This document shows, one piece after another, positions 8,482 to 17,700 of a stretch of DNA of 64,000 nt. The notes beneath the pieces were generated by a model, which saw only the letters and a list, made by a program, of their open reading frames with translations, had not been told where the DNA came from and did not search any database. The stretch lies in contig NZ_JENB01000012.1 of the NCBI RefSeq assembly GCF_000708715.2, positions 97,877 to 161,876 on the forward strand, written 5' to 3'. The first letter of the stretch is position 1. Each line of letters opens with the position of its first letter. A program made the translations under genes and the position numbers. The DNA comes from Pseudomonas putida W15Oct28 (GTDB taxonomy: Bacteria > Pseudomonadota > Gammaproteobacteria > Pseudomonadales > Pseudomonadaceae).

Positions 8482-9812
8482 GCCGCGTCCTTGCGGGCGG
8501 CCTGCATCAGCGCCTCGATCTCGGCAACCGTGCGCGGCACGCCCGAAGTCAGGATTTCACAACCTTGCCTGGTCACCACAACGTCGTCCTCGATCCTTAC
8601 ACCAATGCCGCGCCATTTCTTGGCCACGGCCTGATTGTCGGCGCCTATGTAGATGCCCGGCTCGACGGTCAGCGCCATCCCGGGCTCCAGCACCCGCCAT
8701 TCGCCACCCACTTTGTACTCGCCCACGTCGTGCACATCCATGCCCAGCCAATGCCCGGCACGGTGCATGTAGAAAGCGCGGTAGGCCTCGCTGTCGATCA
8801 GCGCCTGCACCTCGCCGGTGAGCAGGCCCAGTTCCACCAGGCCTTCGGTAATCACCTTCACGGTCGCCTCATGGGCGTGGTTCCAGTGCTTGCCCGGGGC
8901 GATTTCGGCAAACGCCGCGGCCTGGGCCTTGAGCACCAGCTCGTAGATGGCCTTCTGCTCGGGTGAAAAACGCCCGCTGACCGGGAAGGTGCGGGTGATG
9001 TCGCTGGCGTAGCAGTCTATTTCGCAACCGGCGTCGATCAGCACCAGGTCGCCATCCTTGAGCGGGGCGTCGTTCTGCTGATAGTGCAGGATGCAGCCAT
9101 TGCGCCCGGCCGCGACAATCGAGCCGTAGGCCGGCATCTTCGCGCCGCCCTTGCGGAACTCGTAATCCAGTTCGGCTTCCAGGCTGTATTCGTGCAGCCC
9201 GGCCCGGCAGGCCTGCATGGCCCGCACGTGCGCCCGCGCCGAGATGGCCGCGGCGGCACGCATCACCTTCACTTCCGCTGCCGATTTATACAGGCGCATG
9301 TCGTGCAACAGATGATCCAGCGCAACGAACTCGTTCGGCGGCTGCGCGCCCAGGCGGGCCTTGGAGCGGATCACGTTGATCCAGTCCATCAGCCGCCGGT
9401 CGAACTCGGGGTTGCTGCCCATTGCGCTGTACACCCGCTCGCGGCCTTCGATCAGGCCCGGCAGGATTTCGTCGATGTCGGTGATGGGGAAGGCATCGTC
9501 GGCGCCAAAATCGCGCACCGCGCCTTCCTGGCCGGCCCGCAGCCCGTCCCACAGCTCGCGCTCCGGGTTGCGTTCACGGCAGAACAGCACGTACTCGCCA
9601 TGTTCACGCCCCGGGATAAGTGCAATGACCGCCTCAGGCTCCGGAAAGCCGCTGAGGTACTGAAAGTCGCTGTCCTGGCGGTACACGTGCTCGACGTCGC
9701 GGTTGCGGATGGCAACGGCGGCGGCGGGCAGGATGGCGATGCTGTTGGGGACCATCTGCGCCATCAGCGCCTTGCGCCGACGGGCATACTCGCCCTTGGG
9801 AATGTGGCTCAT
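8478..9812 (-). CDS. pepP: Xaa-Pro aminopeptidase (aminopeptidase P II)
   Basis: 444-residue metallopeptidase that removes an N-terminal residue preceding proline, using a dinuclear manganese site. It has an N-terminal creatinase-like domain followed by the pita-bread domain. The metal ligands are recognisable: DAGCEIDCYASDITRTFP (two Asp), the His of HRAGHWLGMDVHDVGEY, the Glu of ALTVEPGIYI and the Glu of GVRIEDDVVV. It lies 21 bp after ygfB and overlaps ubiH. The association of pepP with ubiH is conserved from E. coli to Pseudomonas, although the functional link is unknown. Confidence 0.96.
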   Translation of the reverse strand: MSHIPKGEYARRRKALMAQMVPNSIAILPAAAVAIRNRDVEHVYRQDSDFQYLSGFPEPEAVIALIPGREHGEYVLFCRERNPERELWDGLRAGQEGAVRDFGADDAFPITDIDEILPGLIEGRERVYSAMGSNPEFDRRLMDWINVIRSKARLGAQPPNEFVALDHLLHDMRLYKSAAEVKVMRAAAAISARAHVRAMQACRAGLHEYSLEAELDYEFRKGGAKMPAYGSIVAAGRNGCILHYQQNDAPLKDGDLVLIDAGCEIDCYASDITRTFPVSGRFSPEQKAIYELVLKAQAAAFAEIAPGKHWNHAHEATVKVITEGLVELGLLTGEVQALIDSEAYRAFYMHRAGHWLGMDVHDVGEYKVGGEWRVLEPGMALTVEPGIYIGADNQAVAKKWRGIGVRIEDDVVVTRQGCEILTSGVPRTVAEIEALMQAARKDAA

Positions 9813-9833
9813 GGGCAGACTACCCCCGGTTGA

Positions 9834-10388
9834 TCAGTGCAGCGATGGCTTGGGCGCGGGTGCGGCCGGCTTGGCCAGCTCGGAGAACAGCAGCAGAGGC
9901 GCCACGCGCAGGTATTCCATGACTTCCATGTAGTCGCTCTCGCCGTCTTCGGACTCTTCGAGGGCTTCCTGTACCTGGGAAATGGCCACCAGGTCCTGCA
10001 GCACATCCTTGGCTTCGTCGGACAGGTCCTTACCGCCGGCATTCAGGCCGAAACCGGTAATGAAGCCTTGGCACCACTGGCCCAGCGCGGTGGCGCGGTC
10101 GCTGAGGGCGGCGTCGTCGGAAGGCAGCAGCAGGACGATGGCCATGTCGTCGCTGGTGAGCTCACCCTTGACCATTTCCTGCAGGCCGATCAGGGCGTTG
10201 CGCACGGTGTCACCGGGCTCGTTTTCCAGCAACTGGGCGGCATCGGCCAGCCAGGCATCGGCGTCGAAGCCGGCGCCGGCGCAGCTGCGGCCGATCAGCA
10301 GGCCGTGCAGTTCGGCCGGGGTGACAGGATGACCATTGCTCGAGAGCAGCATGGCGAAGGCGATATAAGGCGATTGAGTATTGGGCAT
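9834..10388 (-). CDS. ygfB: UPF0149 (YgfB/YecA) family protein
   Basis: 184-residue acidic, mostly helical protein of the UPF0149 family. The segment [18 protein letters not shown] near residues 23-40 and the central [19 protein letters not shown] are the typical family signatures. The C-terminal tail is rich in alanine and proline and has no SEC-C zinc motif. It heads the pepP-ubiH operon, as in E. coli. In P. aeruginosa YgfB has been linked to regulation of ampDh3 and beta-lactam tolerance; whether that holds here is unknown. It is divergent from the zapA operon, with 145 bp between. Confidence 0.93.
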   Translation of the reverse strand: MPNTQSPYIAFAMLLSSNGHPVTPAELHGLLIGRSCAGAGFDADAWLADAAQLLENEPGDTVRNALIGLQEMVKGELTSDDMAIVLLLPSDDAALSDRATALGQWCQGFITGFGLNAGGKDLSDEAKDVLQDLVAISQVQEALEESEDGESDYMEVMEYLRVAPLLLFSELAKPAAPAPKPSLH

Positions 10389-10533
10389 GGGCAGCTAGGC
10401 GCCAGACGGCGCAATGACTAGAATGGAGACCTTGTATCCTAGCACCGGCAGGCGCGCCAAGACCATCGGCACTGGCCGTCGCCGCTCAGGGAGAGGCATC
10501 ATCGTCAGGTGACTCAACGACGGAGCGAATCGA

Positions 10534-10752
10534 GTGCAACCCACGCAAGAGAACGACCTTCAGGCACTGATGAGCCGATTCGAGTTGCTGATCGAACGCG
10601 TCGAGCAACTAAAACGGCAAAATGCACTCCTAGTAGCTCAGGAAAAATCCTGGCGCGAAGAGCGCGCCCACCTCATCGAAAAGAACGAGATCGCCAAGCG
10701 CAAGGTCGAGTCGATGATCTTACGCCTCAAGGCTCTGGAGCAAGACTCATGA
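10534..10752 (+). CDS. Small coiled-coil protein of the TIGR02449 / ZapB-like family
   Basis: 72-residue all-helical coiled-coil protein encoded immediately before zapA. It uses a GTG start at 10534 with GGAG upstream. The sequence is a heptad-rich helix (MSRFELLIERVEQLKRQN and RKVESMILRLKALEQ). Its stop overlaps the zapA start (ATGA at 10749-10752). By family and position it probably helps organise the FtsZ ring together with ZapA; that role is inferred and not visible in the sequence. Confidence 0.88.
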   Translation: MQPTQENDLQALMSRFELLIERVEQLKRQNALLVAQEKSWREERAHLIEKNEIAKRKVESMILRLKALEQDS

Positions 10753-11069
10753 GTTCAAGCAATAGCGTCACCGTGCAGATCCTCGACAAGGAATACTCGA
10801 TCATCTGCCCGCCGGAAGAGCGCAGCAACCTGGTCAGCGCCGCGCGCTACCTGGACGGCAAGATGCGCGAGATCCGCAGCAGCGGCAAGGTGATTGGTGC
10901 CGACCGCATCGCGGTCATGGCGGCATTGAACATTACCCACGAAATGCTGCATCGCCAGGAAGACCGCACCGATGCCCCGGCCAGCGGCACCAACCGCGAA
11001 CAGGTGCGCGACCTGCTGGATCGGGTAGATAAGGCTTTGTCCGACGACACGGATACCAAAATCGGTTGA
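10749..11069 (+). CDS. zapA: Cell division protein ZapA
   Basis: 106-residue FtsZ-associated protein that cross-links FtsZ filaments at the division site. The start ATG at 10749 overlaps the stop of the upstream coiled-coil gene, so residues encoded further upstream in this frame are not used. The N-terminal globular part (VTVQILDKEYSIICPPEERSNL) binds FtsZ, and the C-terminal helix (IAVMAALNITHEMLHRQED onward) forms the tetramer coiled coil. 6S RNA lies immediately downstream, as in many gammaproteobacteria. Confidence 0.96.
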   Translation: MSSSNSVTVQILDKEYSIICPPEERSNLVSAARYLDGKMREIRSSGKVIGADRIAVMAALNITHEMLHRQEDRTDAPASGTNREQVRDLLDRVDKALSDDTDTKIG

Positions 11070-11075
11070 GATTGG

Positions 11076-11081
11076 TATACT
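11076..11081 (+). promoter_or_regulatory. -10 box of the 6S RNA promoter
   Basis: TATACT lies just after the zapA stop and about 7 bp before the expected 5' end of 6S RNA. No strong -35 is seen at the usual spacing. Confidence 0.55.
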
Positions 11082-11087
11082 GGCGCC

Positions 11088-11266
11088 ACTCCCTGGTGGA
11101 TGCGCCAGTCGGTTATGTCCCTGAGCCGATACGCACAACCACGGGGGTTGCACGCTGGGGCCGGTGTGCATGTCCGCCCGACGGAAAGCCTTAACGCCCC
11201 CTGCAATCTCCACCTTGAACTTTCGGGTTCAAGGGCTACACCGACAGCGGTCTGATCGGGGAGCCT
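11088..11266 (+). ncRNA. ssrS: 6S RNA
   Basis: About 180-nt regulatory RNA that mimics an open promoter and sequesters sigma-70 RNA polymerase in stationary phase. It lies between zapA and the 5-FTHF cyclo-ligase gene, the diagnostic locus. Blocks shared with E. coli 6S RNA are GTCCCTGAGCCGATA, a CCGACGGAAAGCCTTAA-type segment, and CACCTTGAAC followed by GGGTTCAAGGGCTACA. The 5' segment CACTCCCTGG can pair with GGGGAG near 11258-11263 to form the closing stem. The ends are estimated to within several bases. Confidence 0.93.
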
Positions 11267-11274
11267 GAATTCTC

Positions 11275-11306
11275 TTGCCCGCCCACTGCGGCGGGCAATT
11301 CGTTTT
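11275..11306 (+). terminator. Hairpin after 6S RNA
   Basis: An 8-bp stem TTGCCCGC/GCGGGCAA (11275-11298) is followed by TTCGTTTT. It probably terminates or marks the processing boundary of the 6S transcript, with possible read-through into the next gene. Confidence 0.6.
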
Positions 11307-11353
11307 GGCCAACCCTCTAGAGGTTGGCCAGTACATCTGAGATAGCCCGTGCC

Positions 11354-11962
11354 ATGACCGACACCGCGCCGCTCACCCGCCCCCAGCTCCGTCGCCTGCT
11401 TCGCAATGCCCGCCGCGCCCTTACCCCTGCCCAGCAACGCAAGGCCACCCTCGGCCTGTACCGCCAGCTGGCGCAACACCCATTGTTCCGCCGCGCCCGG
11501 CACATTGCCCTGTACTTGCCCAACGACGGCGAAATCGACCCCTGCCTGCTACTGCGTGAAGCCCAGCGTCGCGGCAAACGCACCTACCTGCCGGTGCTGC
11601 ACGCCTGGCCGCGCACGCGCATGGTGTTCCAGCGGTTCGAGCAGGGCGAAAAGCTAAAGCCCAACCGTTTCCGTATCCCAGAGCCGGTTACTGATCGCAA
11701 GCGCCAGCGGCCGGTCTGGGCGCTGGACCTGATCCTGCTACCGCTGGTCGGTTTTGACGAAGTGGGCGGGCGCCTGGGCATGGGTGGCGGCTTCTACGAT
11801 CGCAGCCTGGCCTACCAGGCGCGTCGGCAAACCTGGAAAAAACCATTGCTGTTGGGGCTGGCGCACGAATGCCAGAAGGTCGAGCGGCTGGCGCAGGCCA
11901 GTTGGGATGTACCGCTGCAGGGGACGGTCTCGGACCGTGGCTGGTACCTGGCACCGCGTTGA
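11354..11962 (+). CDS. ygfA: 5-formyltetrahydrofolate cyclo-ligase
   Basis: 202-residue ATP-dependent enzyme converting 5-formyl-THF to 5,10-methenyl-THF. The start ATG 11354 (MTDTAPLTRPQLRRLLRNAR) gives the normal family length; the frame is open upstream to 11324 but that part lies next to the 6S terminator hairpin. Motifs are the N-terminal RRALTPAQQ region, IALYLPNDGEID (substrate loop) and the signature LPLVGFDEVGGRLGMGGGFYD with the phosphate-binding glycines. The 6S RNA-ygfA pairing is conserved with E. coli, where the dicistronic transcript is processed. Confidence 0.95.
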   Translation: MTDTAPLTRPQLRRLLRNARRALTPAQQRKATLGLYRQLAQHPLFRRARHIALYLPNDGEIDPCLLLREAQRRGKRTYLPVLHAWPRTRMVFQRFEQGEKLKPNRFRIPEPVTDRKRQRPVWALDLILLPLVGFDEVGGRLGMGGGFYDRSLAYQARRQTWKKPLLLGLAHECQKVERLAQASWDVPLQGTVSDRGWYLAPR

Positions 11963-11980
11963 GCGGCGCCAGCAGGGGCA

Positions 11981-12133
11981 TCAACGTTGTGGCTGGCTGG
12001 CGTCGACCGGCATCTGGTAGGCGTTGTCCAGCTTGCGCTCCCACAAACCCTGCGCATAACCGGTAGTGACCACACCCAGGCCAAAAATGAACACCAGGAT
12101 CCACAGCAGATCCGGCTTTTTGCGTTGATTCAT
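11981..12133 (-). CDS. Small single-pass membrane protein, unknown function
   Basis: 50-residue protein from ATG 12133 (MNQRKKPDLLWILVFIFGLG) with GGGGG upstream. Basic N-terminal residues are followed by one hydrophobic segment (LLWILVFIFGLGVVTTGYAQ) and a short polar tail, consistent with a single-pass inner-membrane protein with the N terminus inside. It ends 18 bp from the convergent 5-FTHF cyclo-ligase gene. I do not recognise a characterised family. The plausible ribosome site and the protein-like composition make it a likely real gene. Confidence 0.7.
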   Translation of the reverse strand: MNQRKKPDLLWILVFIFGLGVVTTGYAQGLWERKLDNAYQMPVDASQPQR

Positions 12134-12312
12134 TGAAGATTGCCCCCCAGGCAAACTGTTCAGTGCTTGGCGATTTTTTGGGTATCGCCAGCGCATCGCG
12201 CTTTAAACGGGGCGCATTTTCCGACAACCTGCGTCCGCACGCAAACCTTGACGCCAACCGGCTGTCGGTTTCGTGCAACAGGTTATTTCAAACCTTTTCA
12301 GGAGCAGCATCC

Positions 12313-12762
12313 ATGGCCTACTGGCTGATGAAATCCGAGCCCGACGAGCTCTCCATCGAAGCCCTCGGCCGCCTGGGCGAAGCGCGCTGGGACGGCGTGC
12401 GCAACTACCAGGCGCGTAATTTCCTGCGGGCCATGAATGTGGGTGACGAATTTTTCTTCTATCACTCCAGCTGCCCGCAACCGGGCATCGCCGGTATTGC
12501 CAGAATCACCCGCGCGGCGTACCCAGACCCTACCGCGCTGGACCCACAAAGCCACTACTACGATGCCAAGGCCACGGCCGACAAGAACCCGTGGAGTGCG
12601 GTAGATGTGGCCCATGTGCAAACCCTGCCACGGGTGCTGGAACTGGGCAGGCTGAAGCAGCAGTCCGGCCTGGCCGAGCTGCCGCTGGTGCAGAAGGGCA
12701 GCCGCCTGTCGGTGATGCCGGTGACACCCGAACAATGGGCGGTGATTGTCGCGCTGCGTTGA
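12313..12762 (+). CDS. EVE domain protein
   Basis: 149-residue stand-alone EVE-domain protein. The family has a PUA-like fold and is thought to recognise modified bases in nucleic acids. The start is ATG 12313 after AGGAGCAGCATCC. Landmarks are the N-terminal AYWLMKSEPDELSIE, WDGVRNYQARNFLRAM and FFYHSSCPQPGIAGIARI, which are strongly conserved in the family. EVE proteins often sit near zapA/ygfA in gammaproteobacteria, as here. The ligand is unknown. Confidence 0.93.
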   Translation: MAYWLMKSEPDELSIEALGRLGEARWDGVRNYQARNFLRAMNVGDEFFFYHSSCPQPGIAGIARITRAAYPDPTALDPQSHYYDAKATADKNPWSAVDVAHVQTLPRVLELGRLKQQSGLAELPLVQKGSRLSVMPVTPEQWAVIVALR

Positions 12763-12856
12763 AAAGTGGCTAAGGTCAAGGGTTTGACCGATATCAACAC
12801 GCCACGAATGGCCCCGCGCCATGATGTGGTGTGCATGAGCGCAAGGATGCAGAACG

Positions 12857-13816
12857 ATGAACCGATACGCCCCCAGAATCTTCGCCACCGCGCTGATCGC
12901 CCTGCTGGCTGCAGCCGGAGGGCTGGGGTACTGGAAGTCGCTCCACGACCAGTTGCCCGAAGGCCTGAGCATGGGCAACGGCCGCCTCGAAGCCACCGAA
13001 GTACAGATCGCCAGTAAAGTCCCCGGCCGCCTGGCCGAAGTGCTGGTCGACGAAGGTGACAAGGTCACCCGCGGCCAGTTGCTGGCGCGTATCGACACCC
13101 GCACCATGGAAGCCCAGCGCAGCCAGGCCGAGGCCGAAGTGCTGCGTGCCCGGGAAAACTACGCCGCTGCCCAGGCCAGCGTGCAGCTGCGCCAAAGTGA
13201 ATTGCTGCTGGCCAGCCAGGATCTCAAGCGCGTGCGCGAAATCTTCCAGCGCAAATACGCCAGCCAGCAGTTGCTCGACCAGCAACAGGCACGCTTTGAC
13301 ACTGCCAACGCCGCTGTGGTCGCCGCCCGCGCCCAGCTGGCAGCGATCAAGGCCGCTATCGGCGCAGCCGAAGCCCAGGTGGCCCAGCTCACCAGCGAAA
13401 TCGACGACAGCAGCCTGCGTGCGCCGATCAACGGCATTATCCAGCTGCGCCTGGCCGAGCCCGGTGAAGTGCTGGGTGCCGGCGGCCGCGTGCTGATGCT
13501 GATCGACCCCAGCGACCAGTACATGAACCTGTACCTGCCGGCCTCCACCAGCGGCCAGCTGACCGTAGGTGACCAGGCGCGCATCGTGCTCGACGCCTTG
13601 CCCGAGCGCGCCTTGCCGGCCAAGGTGGCCTTTGTCGCAGCCAAGGCCCAGTTCACCCCCAAACAGGTAGAAACCCGCGACGAGCGGCAAAAGCTGGTGT
13701 TCCGGGTCAAGCTGCGCCTGACCGACCCAGGCGCCGCGCCGCAGGCCAAACCGGGCATGCCAGGCGCCGGCTATGTGCGCACGGCTGAGGTCGACTGGCC
13801 GGCCAACCTGCAATGA
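12857..13816 (+). CDS. yhiI: HlyD-family periplasmic adaptor of an ABC exporter
   Basis: 319-residue membrane-fusion protein. A single N-terminal membrane anchor (about residues 7-26) is followed by a lipoyl/barrel-sandwich half (EVQIASKVPGRLAEVLVDEGDKV), a long alpha-helical hairpin (residues 80-175, rich in Ala, Gln and Glu) and a second lipoyl half (LRAPINGIIQLRLAEPGEVL). It should bridge the inner-membrane ABC transporter to an outer-membrane channel, which is not encoded nearby. Its stop overlaps the rbbA start by four bases. Order and sizes match E. coli yhiI-rbbA-yhhJ. AAGGA lies ahead of ATG 12857. Confidence 0.88.
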   Translation: MNRYAPRIFATALIALLAAAGGLGYWKSLHDQLPEGLSMGNGRLEATEVQIASKVPGRLAEVLVDEGDKVTRGQLLARIDTRTMEAQRSQAEAEVLRARENYAAAQASVQLRQSELLLASQDLKRVREIFQRKYASQQLLDQQQARFDTANAAVVAARAQLAAIKAAIGAAEAQVAQLTSEIDDSSLRAPINGIIQLRLAEPGEVLGAGGRVLMLIDPSDQYMNLYLPASTSGQLTVGDQARIVLDALPERALPAKVAFVAAKAQFTPKQVETRDERQKLVFRVKLRLTDPGAAPQAKPGMPGAGYVRTAEVDWPANLQ

Positions 13817-16533
13817 ACGCCCCGGCACTGCTGGCCGAGGGCATCAGCCACCGCTACGGCGACCTGGTGGCCCTGCACACCCTCGGCTTCAACTTACCTG
13901 CGGGCACCCGCTGCGCGCTGATCGGCCCTGACGGCGCCGGCAAATCGACACTGCTGGGGTTGATCGCCGGCGTCAAACGCCTGCAACAGGGCGAGCTGCA
14001 GGTGCTGGGTGGCTCGATCCGCCAGCGCCGTCATCGCGCGGCGCTGTACCCGAAAGTGGCGTTCATGCCGCAGGGGCTGGGCAACAACCTGTACCCGGAA
14101 CTGTCGATCAGCGAGAACATCCGCTTTTTCGCCACCCTGTTCGGCCTGGGCCGCCGCGAGTGCGAACAGCGCATGGCCAACCTGCTGCAGGCCACCGACC
14201 TGCAACGCTTTGCCGAGCGCCCGGCCGGCAAGCTGTCGGGTGGCATGAAGCAGAAGCTGGGCCTGTGCTGCGCGCTGATCCACGAGCCGGACCTGCTGAT
14301 CCTCGACGAACCCACCACCGGCGTCGACCCGCTGTCGCGGCGGCGCTTCTGGGAGCTGGTCGAACAGGTTCGCGCACAGCGCCCGCAACTGACCCTGCTG
14401 GTGGCGACCGCCTACATGGAAGAGGCCGAACAATTCGAGCATTGCCTGATGCTCGATGGCGGCCGCCTGCTGGCCGCAGGCCCCAGCCACGAACTGGCCG
14501 CAGTCACCCCCAGCGGCAAGCTGGACGACGCCTTCACCCACTACCAGGGCGCGGGCAAGGCGCAGCATCAACCTTTGCGCATCCCGCCGCGCCCGACCAC
14601 GGACGGCCCGGTCGCCATCGAGGCCCACGACCTGACCCTGCGTTTTGGCGACTTCACGGCGGTAAACAAGGTCAGCTTCGCCATTGGTCGCGGCGAGATC
14701 TTCGGTTTTCTCGGTTCCAACGGCTGCGGCAAGACCACCACCATGAAAGTGCTCACCGGCCTGATGCCGGCCAGCGAGGGCAGCGCCAGCCTGCTGGGGC
14801 GCCCGGTGGACGCCAGTGACCTGGCCACACGCAAGCGGGTGGGTTTCATGTCGCAAAGCTTCTCGCTGTATGGCGAGCTCAGCACCCGGCAGAACCTGGC
14901 CTTGCATGCCCGCCTGTTCGACCTGCCCAAGGCCGAGAGCACCCAGCGCATCGATGAGCTGATCGAGCGCTTCGACCTCGCCGCTATCGCTGATCAACCT
15001 TCCGGCGCCCTGCCCCTTGGCCTTCGCCAGCGCCTGTCATTGGCGGTAGCGGTGCTTCATCGCCCGGAAGTGTTGATTCTCGATGAACCAACCTCCGGCG
15101 TCGACCCGGCCGCCCGCGATGACTTCTGGCGCCTGTTGGTAGAATTGTCACGCGAACAGGGCGTGACCATTTTCCTCTCCACCCATTTCATGAACGAAGC
15201 CCAGCGCTGCGACCGCATCTCGTTGATGCATGCCGGGCGGGTGCTGGCTTGCGACACACCGGATGCCTTGCAGCGCCAATACCAGGGCGACACCCTGGAG
15301 GACGCGTTCGTGCGCTGCCTGGAGCAAGCCCAGGAGCCCGCGCCGCAAGCCACGGATAACGCCGTGCTGGAGCAAGCAGCCACGGCCACCCCACCACTGC
15401 GCCAAGGCTTCAGCCTGCGTCGCCTGCTGGCGGTGGCCAGCCGTGAGGGTAAAGAACTGCTGCGCGACAAGGTGCGCCTGGCCTTCGCCCTGCTGGGCGC
15501 GCTGTTCATGATGGTGATCTTCGGCTACGGCATTTCGCTGGATGTGGAAAACCTTGCCTTCGCCGTGCACGACCAGGACCAGAGCCCGCAAAGCCGGGCC
15601 TACCTCGAAGCGTTCCGTGGATCACGCTATTTTGCCGAACAGGCGCCGATTGGTGACAGCCGCGAGATGCACCAGCGCCTGCAGCGCTCGGAAATCAAAC
15701 TGGCGCTGGAGATTCCGCCCGGCTTTGGCCGCGACCTGTACGCCGGGCGCCAACCGGTGGTGGCAGCCTGGCTGGACGGCGGCATGCCGTTCCGTGCAGA
15801 AACCAGCCGCAACTACGTGGAAGCCGTGCACCAGGCCAACCTTGAGCAACTGGCAAAGGCCAGCCCACAGCCGCAGCCACGCCAGGACCTGGTGCGCCTG
15901 GAAACGCGTTTTCGCTACAACCAGGACGTGGTCAGCGTGAATGCCATCGGCCCGGGCGTGATGGCGCTGATCCTGGCCTTCATCCCCGCCATGCTCACCG
16001 CGCTGGGCATTGTCCGCGAGAAAGAACTCGGCTCCATCACCAACTTCTACGCCACGCCCCTCACCCGCCTGGAGTTCCTGCTTGGCAAGCAGATGCCTTA
16101 CCTGGCCGTGAGCCTGGTCAACCTGGCGCTGCTGGTGGCAATGAACCGCTGGCTGTTCGCCGTGCCGCTCAAGGGCAGTGTGCTGGCCCTGGCTTGCGGT
16201 GGTGTGGCCTACCTGCTGGCCACCACCAGCCTGGGCCTGCTGATCTCTGCCTTCACCCGCACCCAGATCGCGGCCATTCTGGGCACCATGATCATCACCA
16301 GCCTGCCGACCATCCAGTTTTCCGGGCTGATCGTGCCACGCTCGTCGCTGGACGGCGCAGCGGCGGTGATGGGCCAACTGTTCCCGGCGGGCTACTTCCT
16401 CGATATCGCGGTCGGCACCTTCACCAAGGCGCTGGGGCTGCGCGAACTTTGGCCGCAGTGCCTGATCCTGCTGGGCTTCTTTGCTGCGTTTACCGGCCTG
16501 AGCCTGGCCATGCTGAAGAAGCAGGAGGCCTGA
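13813..16533 (+). CDS. rbbA: RbbA-type ABC transporter with two ATPase domains fused to a permease
   Basis: 906-residue protein with two ABC ATPase domains (about residues 1-240 and 267-500) followed by an ABC-2 permease domain (about 540-900). The first ATPase has Walker A GPDGAGKST (38-46), signature LSGGMKQK (141-148) and Walker B LLILDE. The second has Walker A GSNGCGKTT (301-309) and Walker B VLILDEPTSGVDP, but its signature reads LPLGLRQR in place of LSGG, so one composite ATP site looks degenerate. The E. coli homologue was first described as a ribosome-associated ATPase, but the permease domain and operon indicate an exporter. Substrate unknown. Confidence 0.88.
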   Translation: MNAPALLAEGISHRYGDLVALHTLGFNLPAGTRCALIGPDGAGKSTLLGLIAGVKRLQQGELQVLGGSIRQRRHRAALYPKVAFMPQGLGNNLYPELSISENIRFFATLFGLGRRECEQRMANLLQATDLQRFAERPAGKLSGGMKQKLGLCCALIHEPDLLILDEPTTGVDPLSRRRFWELVEQVRAQRPQLTLLVATAYMEEAEQFEHCLMLDGGRLLAAGPSHELAAVTPSGKLDDAFTHYQGAGKAQHQPLRIPPRPTTDGPVAIEAHDLTLRFGDFTAVNKVSFAIGRGEIFGFLGSNGCGKTTTMKVLTGLMPASEGSASLLGRPVDASDLATRKRVGFMSQSFSLYGELSTRQNLALHARLFDLPKAESTQRIDELIERFDLAAIADQPSGALPLGLRQRLSLAVAVLHRPEVLILDEPTSGVDPAARDDFWRLLVELSREQGVTIFLSTHFMNEAQRCDRISLMHAGRVLACDTPDALQRQYQGDTLEDAFVRCLEQAQEPAPQATDNAVLEQAATATPPLRQGFSLRRLLAVASREGKELLRDKVRLAFALLGALFMMVIFGYGISLDVENLAFAVHDQDQSPQSRAYLEAFRGSRYFAEQAPIGDSREMHQRLQRSEIKLALEIPPGFGRDLYAGRQPVVAAWLDGGMPFRAETSRNYVEAVHQANLEQLAKASPQPQPRQDLVRLETRFRYNQDVVSVNAIGPGVMALILAFIPAMLTALGIVREKELGSITNFYATPLTRLEFLLGKQMPYLAVSLVNLALLVAMNRWLFAVPLKGSVLALACGGVAYLLATTSLGLLISAFTRTQIAAILGTMIITSLPTIQFSGLIVPRSSLDGAAAVMGQLFPAGYFLDIAVGTFTKALGLRELWPQCLILLGFFAAFTGLSLAMLKKQEA

Positions 16534-16534
16534 C

Positions 16535-17647
16535 ATGTCGCGCCTGAACCACACCCTGCGCCTGGGCCTGAAAGAACTGACCAGCCTGCGCCATGACAGC
16601 GTGCTGCTGCTGTTCCTGCTGTATGCCTTCAGCGTGGCGATCTACATGCCGGCAGCCGGCTCGGTGATTGGCGTGCACAACGCCAGCGTCGCGGTGGTGG
16701 ACGAAGACCACAGCCAGCTGTCACGCAAGCTGACCGAAGCCCTGCAACCGCCCGAGTTCCAGCCCGCCGTGGCGCTGGCCCCGGATCACCTGGACCAGGC
16801 CATGGACAGTGGCCAGTACACGTTTGTGATCAATGTGCCGGTGAACTTCCAGAGCGACTTGCTGGCCGGGCGCTCGCCAGAGTTGCAGATCAATGTCGAC
16901 GCCACGGCCATGAGCCAGGCGTTCATGGGCGCCGGCTACATCGGCCGCATCTTCGAGCGAGAATTGCTCGACTACAGCCAGCGTGGCAACGTGCAAAGCC
17001 CGGTGCTGATCAACCCCAAGGCGCTGTTCAACCCGAACCTTGAGGGGGGCTGGTTCCTGGCGGTGATCCAGATCGTCAACAACATCACCATCCTGGCGAT
17101 CATCCTCACCGGCACCGCGCTGCTGCGCGAGCGTGAGCATGGCACCCTCGACCACCTGCTGGTGTTGCCGCTCACCGCACTGGAAATCATGCTGGCGAAG
17201 ATCGGCAGCAACGCGCTGGTGGTGGTGGTCTGCACCTGGGTTTCGCTGGTGGTGGTGGTGAAAGGCGCACTGGGCGTGCCACTGTCCGGCTCGATGGGGC
17301 TGTTCCTGGCCGTGACTGCGCTGTACCTGTTCGCCAGCACCGCGCTGGGCATCTTCCTCGCCACCCTGGCACGCTCGACACCGCAGTTCGGCCTGCTGGC
17401 CATCCCGGTGATCATCCCGATGCTGCTGTTGTCAGGCGGCAGCACACCGCTGGACAGCATGCCGCAGTGGTTGCAATGGGTGATGCAGGGATCACCGTCG
17501 ACGCACTTCGTCAGCCTGGGTACCGCGATCCTGTTCCGGGATGCCGGGTGGGCGGTGGTGTGGCCGGATATCCTGGCGCTGGCGCTGATCGGGCTGGTGT
17601 TCTTCAGCGTTGCGCTGGCGCGGTTTCGCCGTAGCCTGGCGTCTTGA
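16535..17647 (+). CDS. yhhJ: ABC-2 type permease, YhhJ-like
   Basis: 370-residue ABC-2 family permease. It has one N-terminal membrane helix (LLLFLLYAFSVAIYMPAAG), a large extracytoplasmic domain (about 45-170) and five or six C-terminal helices starting at IQIVNNITILAIILTGTALL. The signature LREREHGTLDHLLVLPLTALEIMLAKI is typical of ABC-2 permeases of the DrrB/YhhJ kind. It starts one base after the rbbA stop and should pair with RbbA's own permease half in an exporter with two unlike permeases. Transported substrate unknown. Confidence 0.88.
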   Translation: MSRLNHTLRLGLKELTSLRHDSVLLLFLLYAFSVAIYMPAAGSVIGVHNASVAVVDEDHSQLSRKLTEALQPPEFQPAVALAPDHLDQAMDSGQYTFVINVPVNFQSDLLAGRSPELQINVDATAMSQAFMGAGYIGRIFERELLDYSQRGNVQSPVLINPKALFNPNLEGGWFLAVIQIVNNITILAIILTGTALLREREHGTLDHLLVLPLTALEIMLAKIGSNALVVVVCTWVSLVVVVKGALGVPLSGSMGLFLAVTALYLFASTALGIFLATLARSTPQFGLLAIPVIIPMLLLSGGSTPLDSMPQWLQWVMQGSPSTHFVSLGTAILFRDAGWAVVWPDILALALIGLVFFSVALARFRRSLAS

Positions 17648-17700
17648 GGGCGTACGAGATTTTTCTGCTCAGGCAATTGGAAAACTGGCACAAAGACAAA

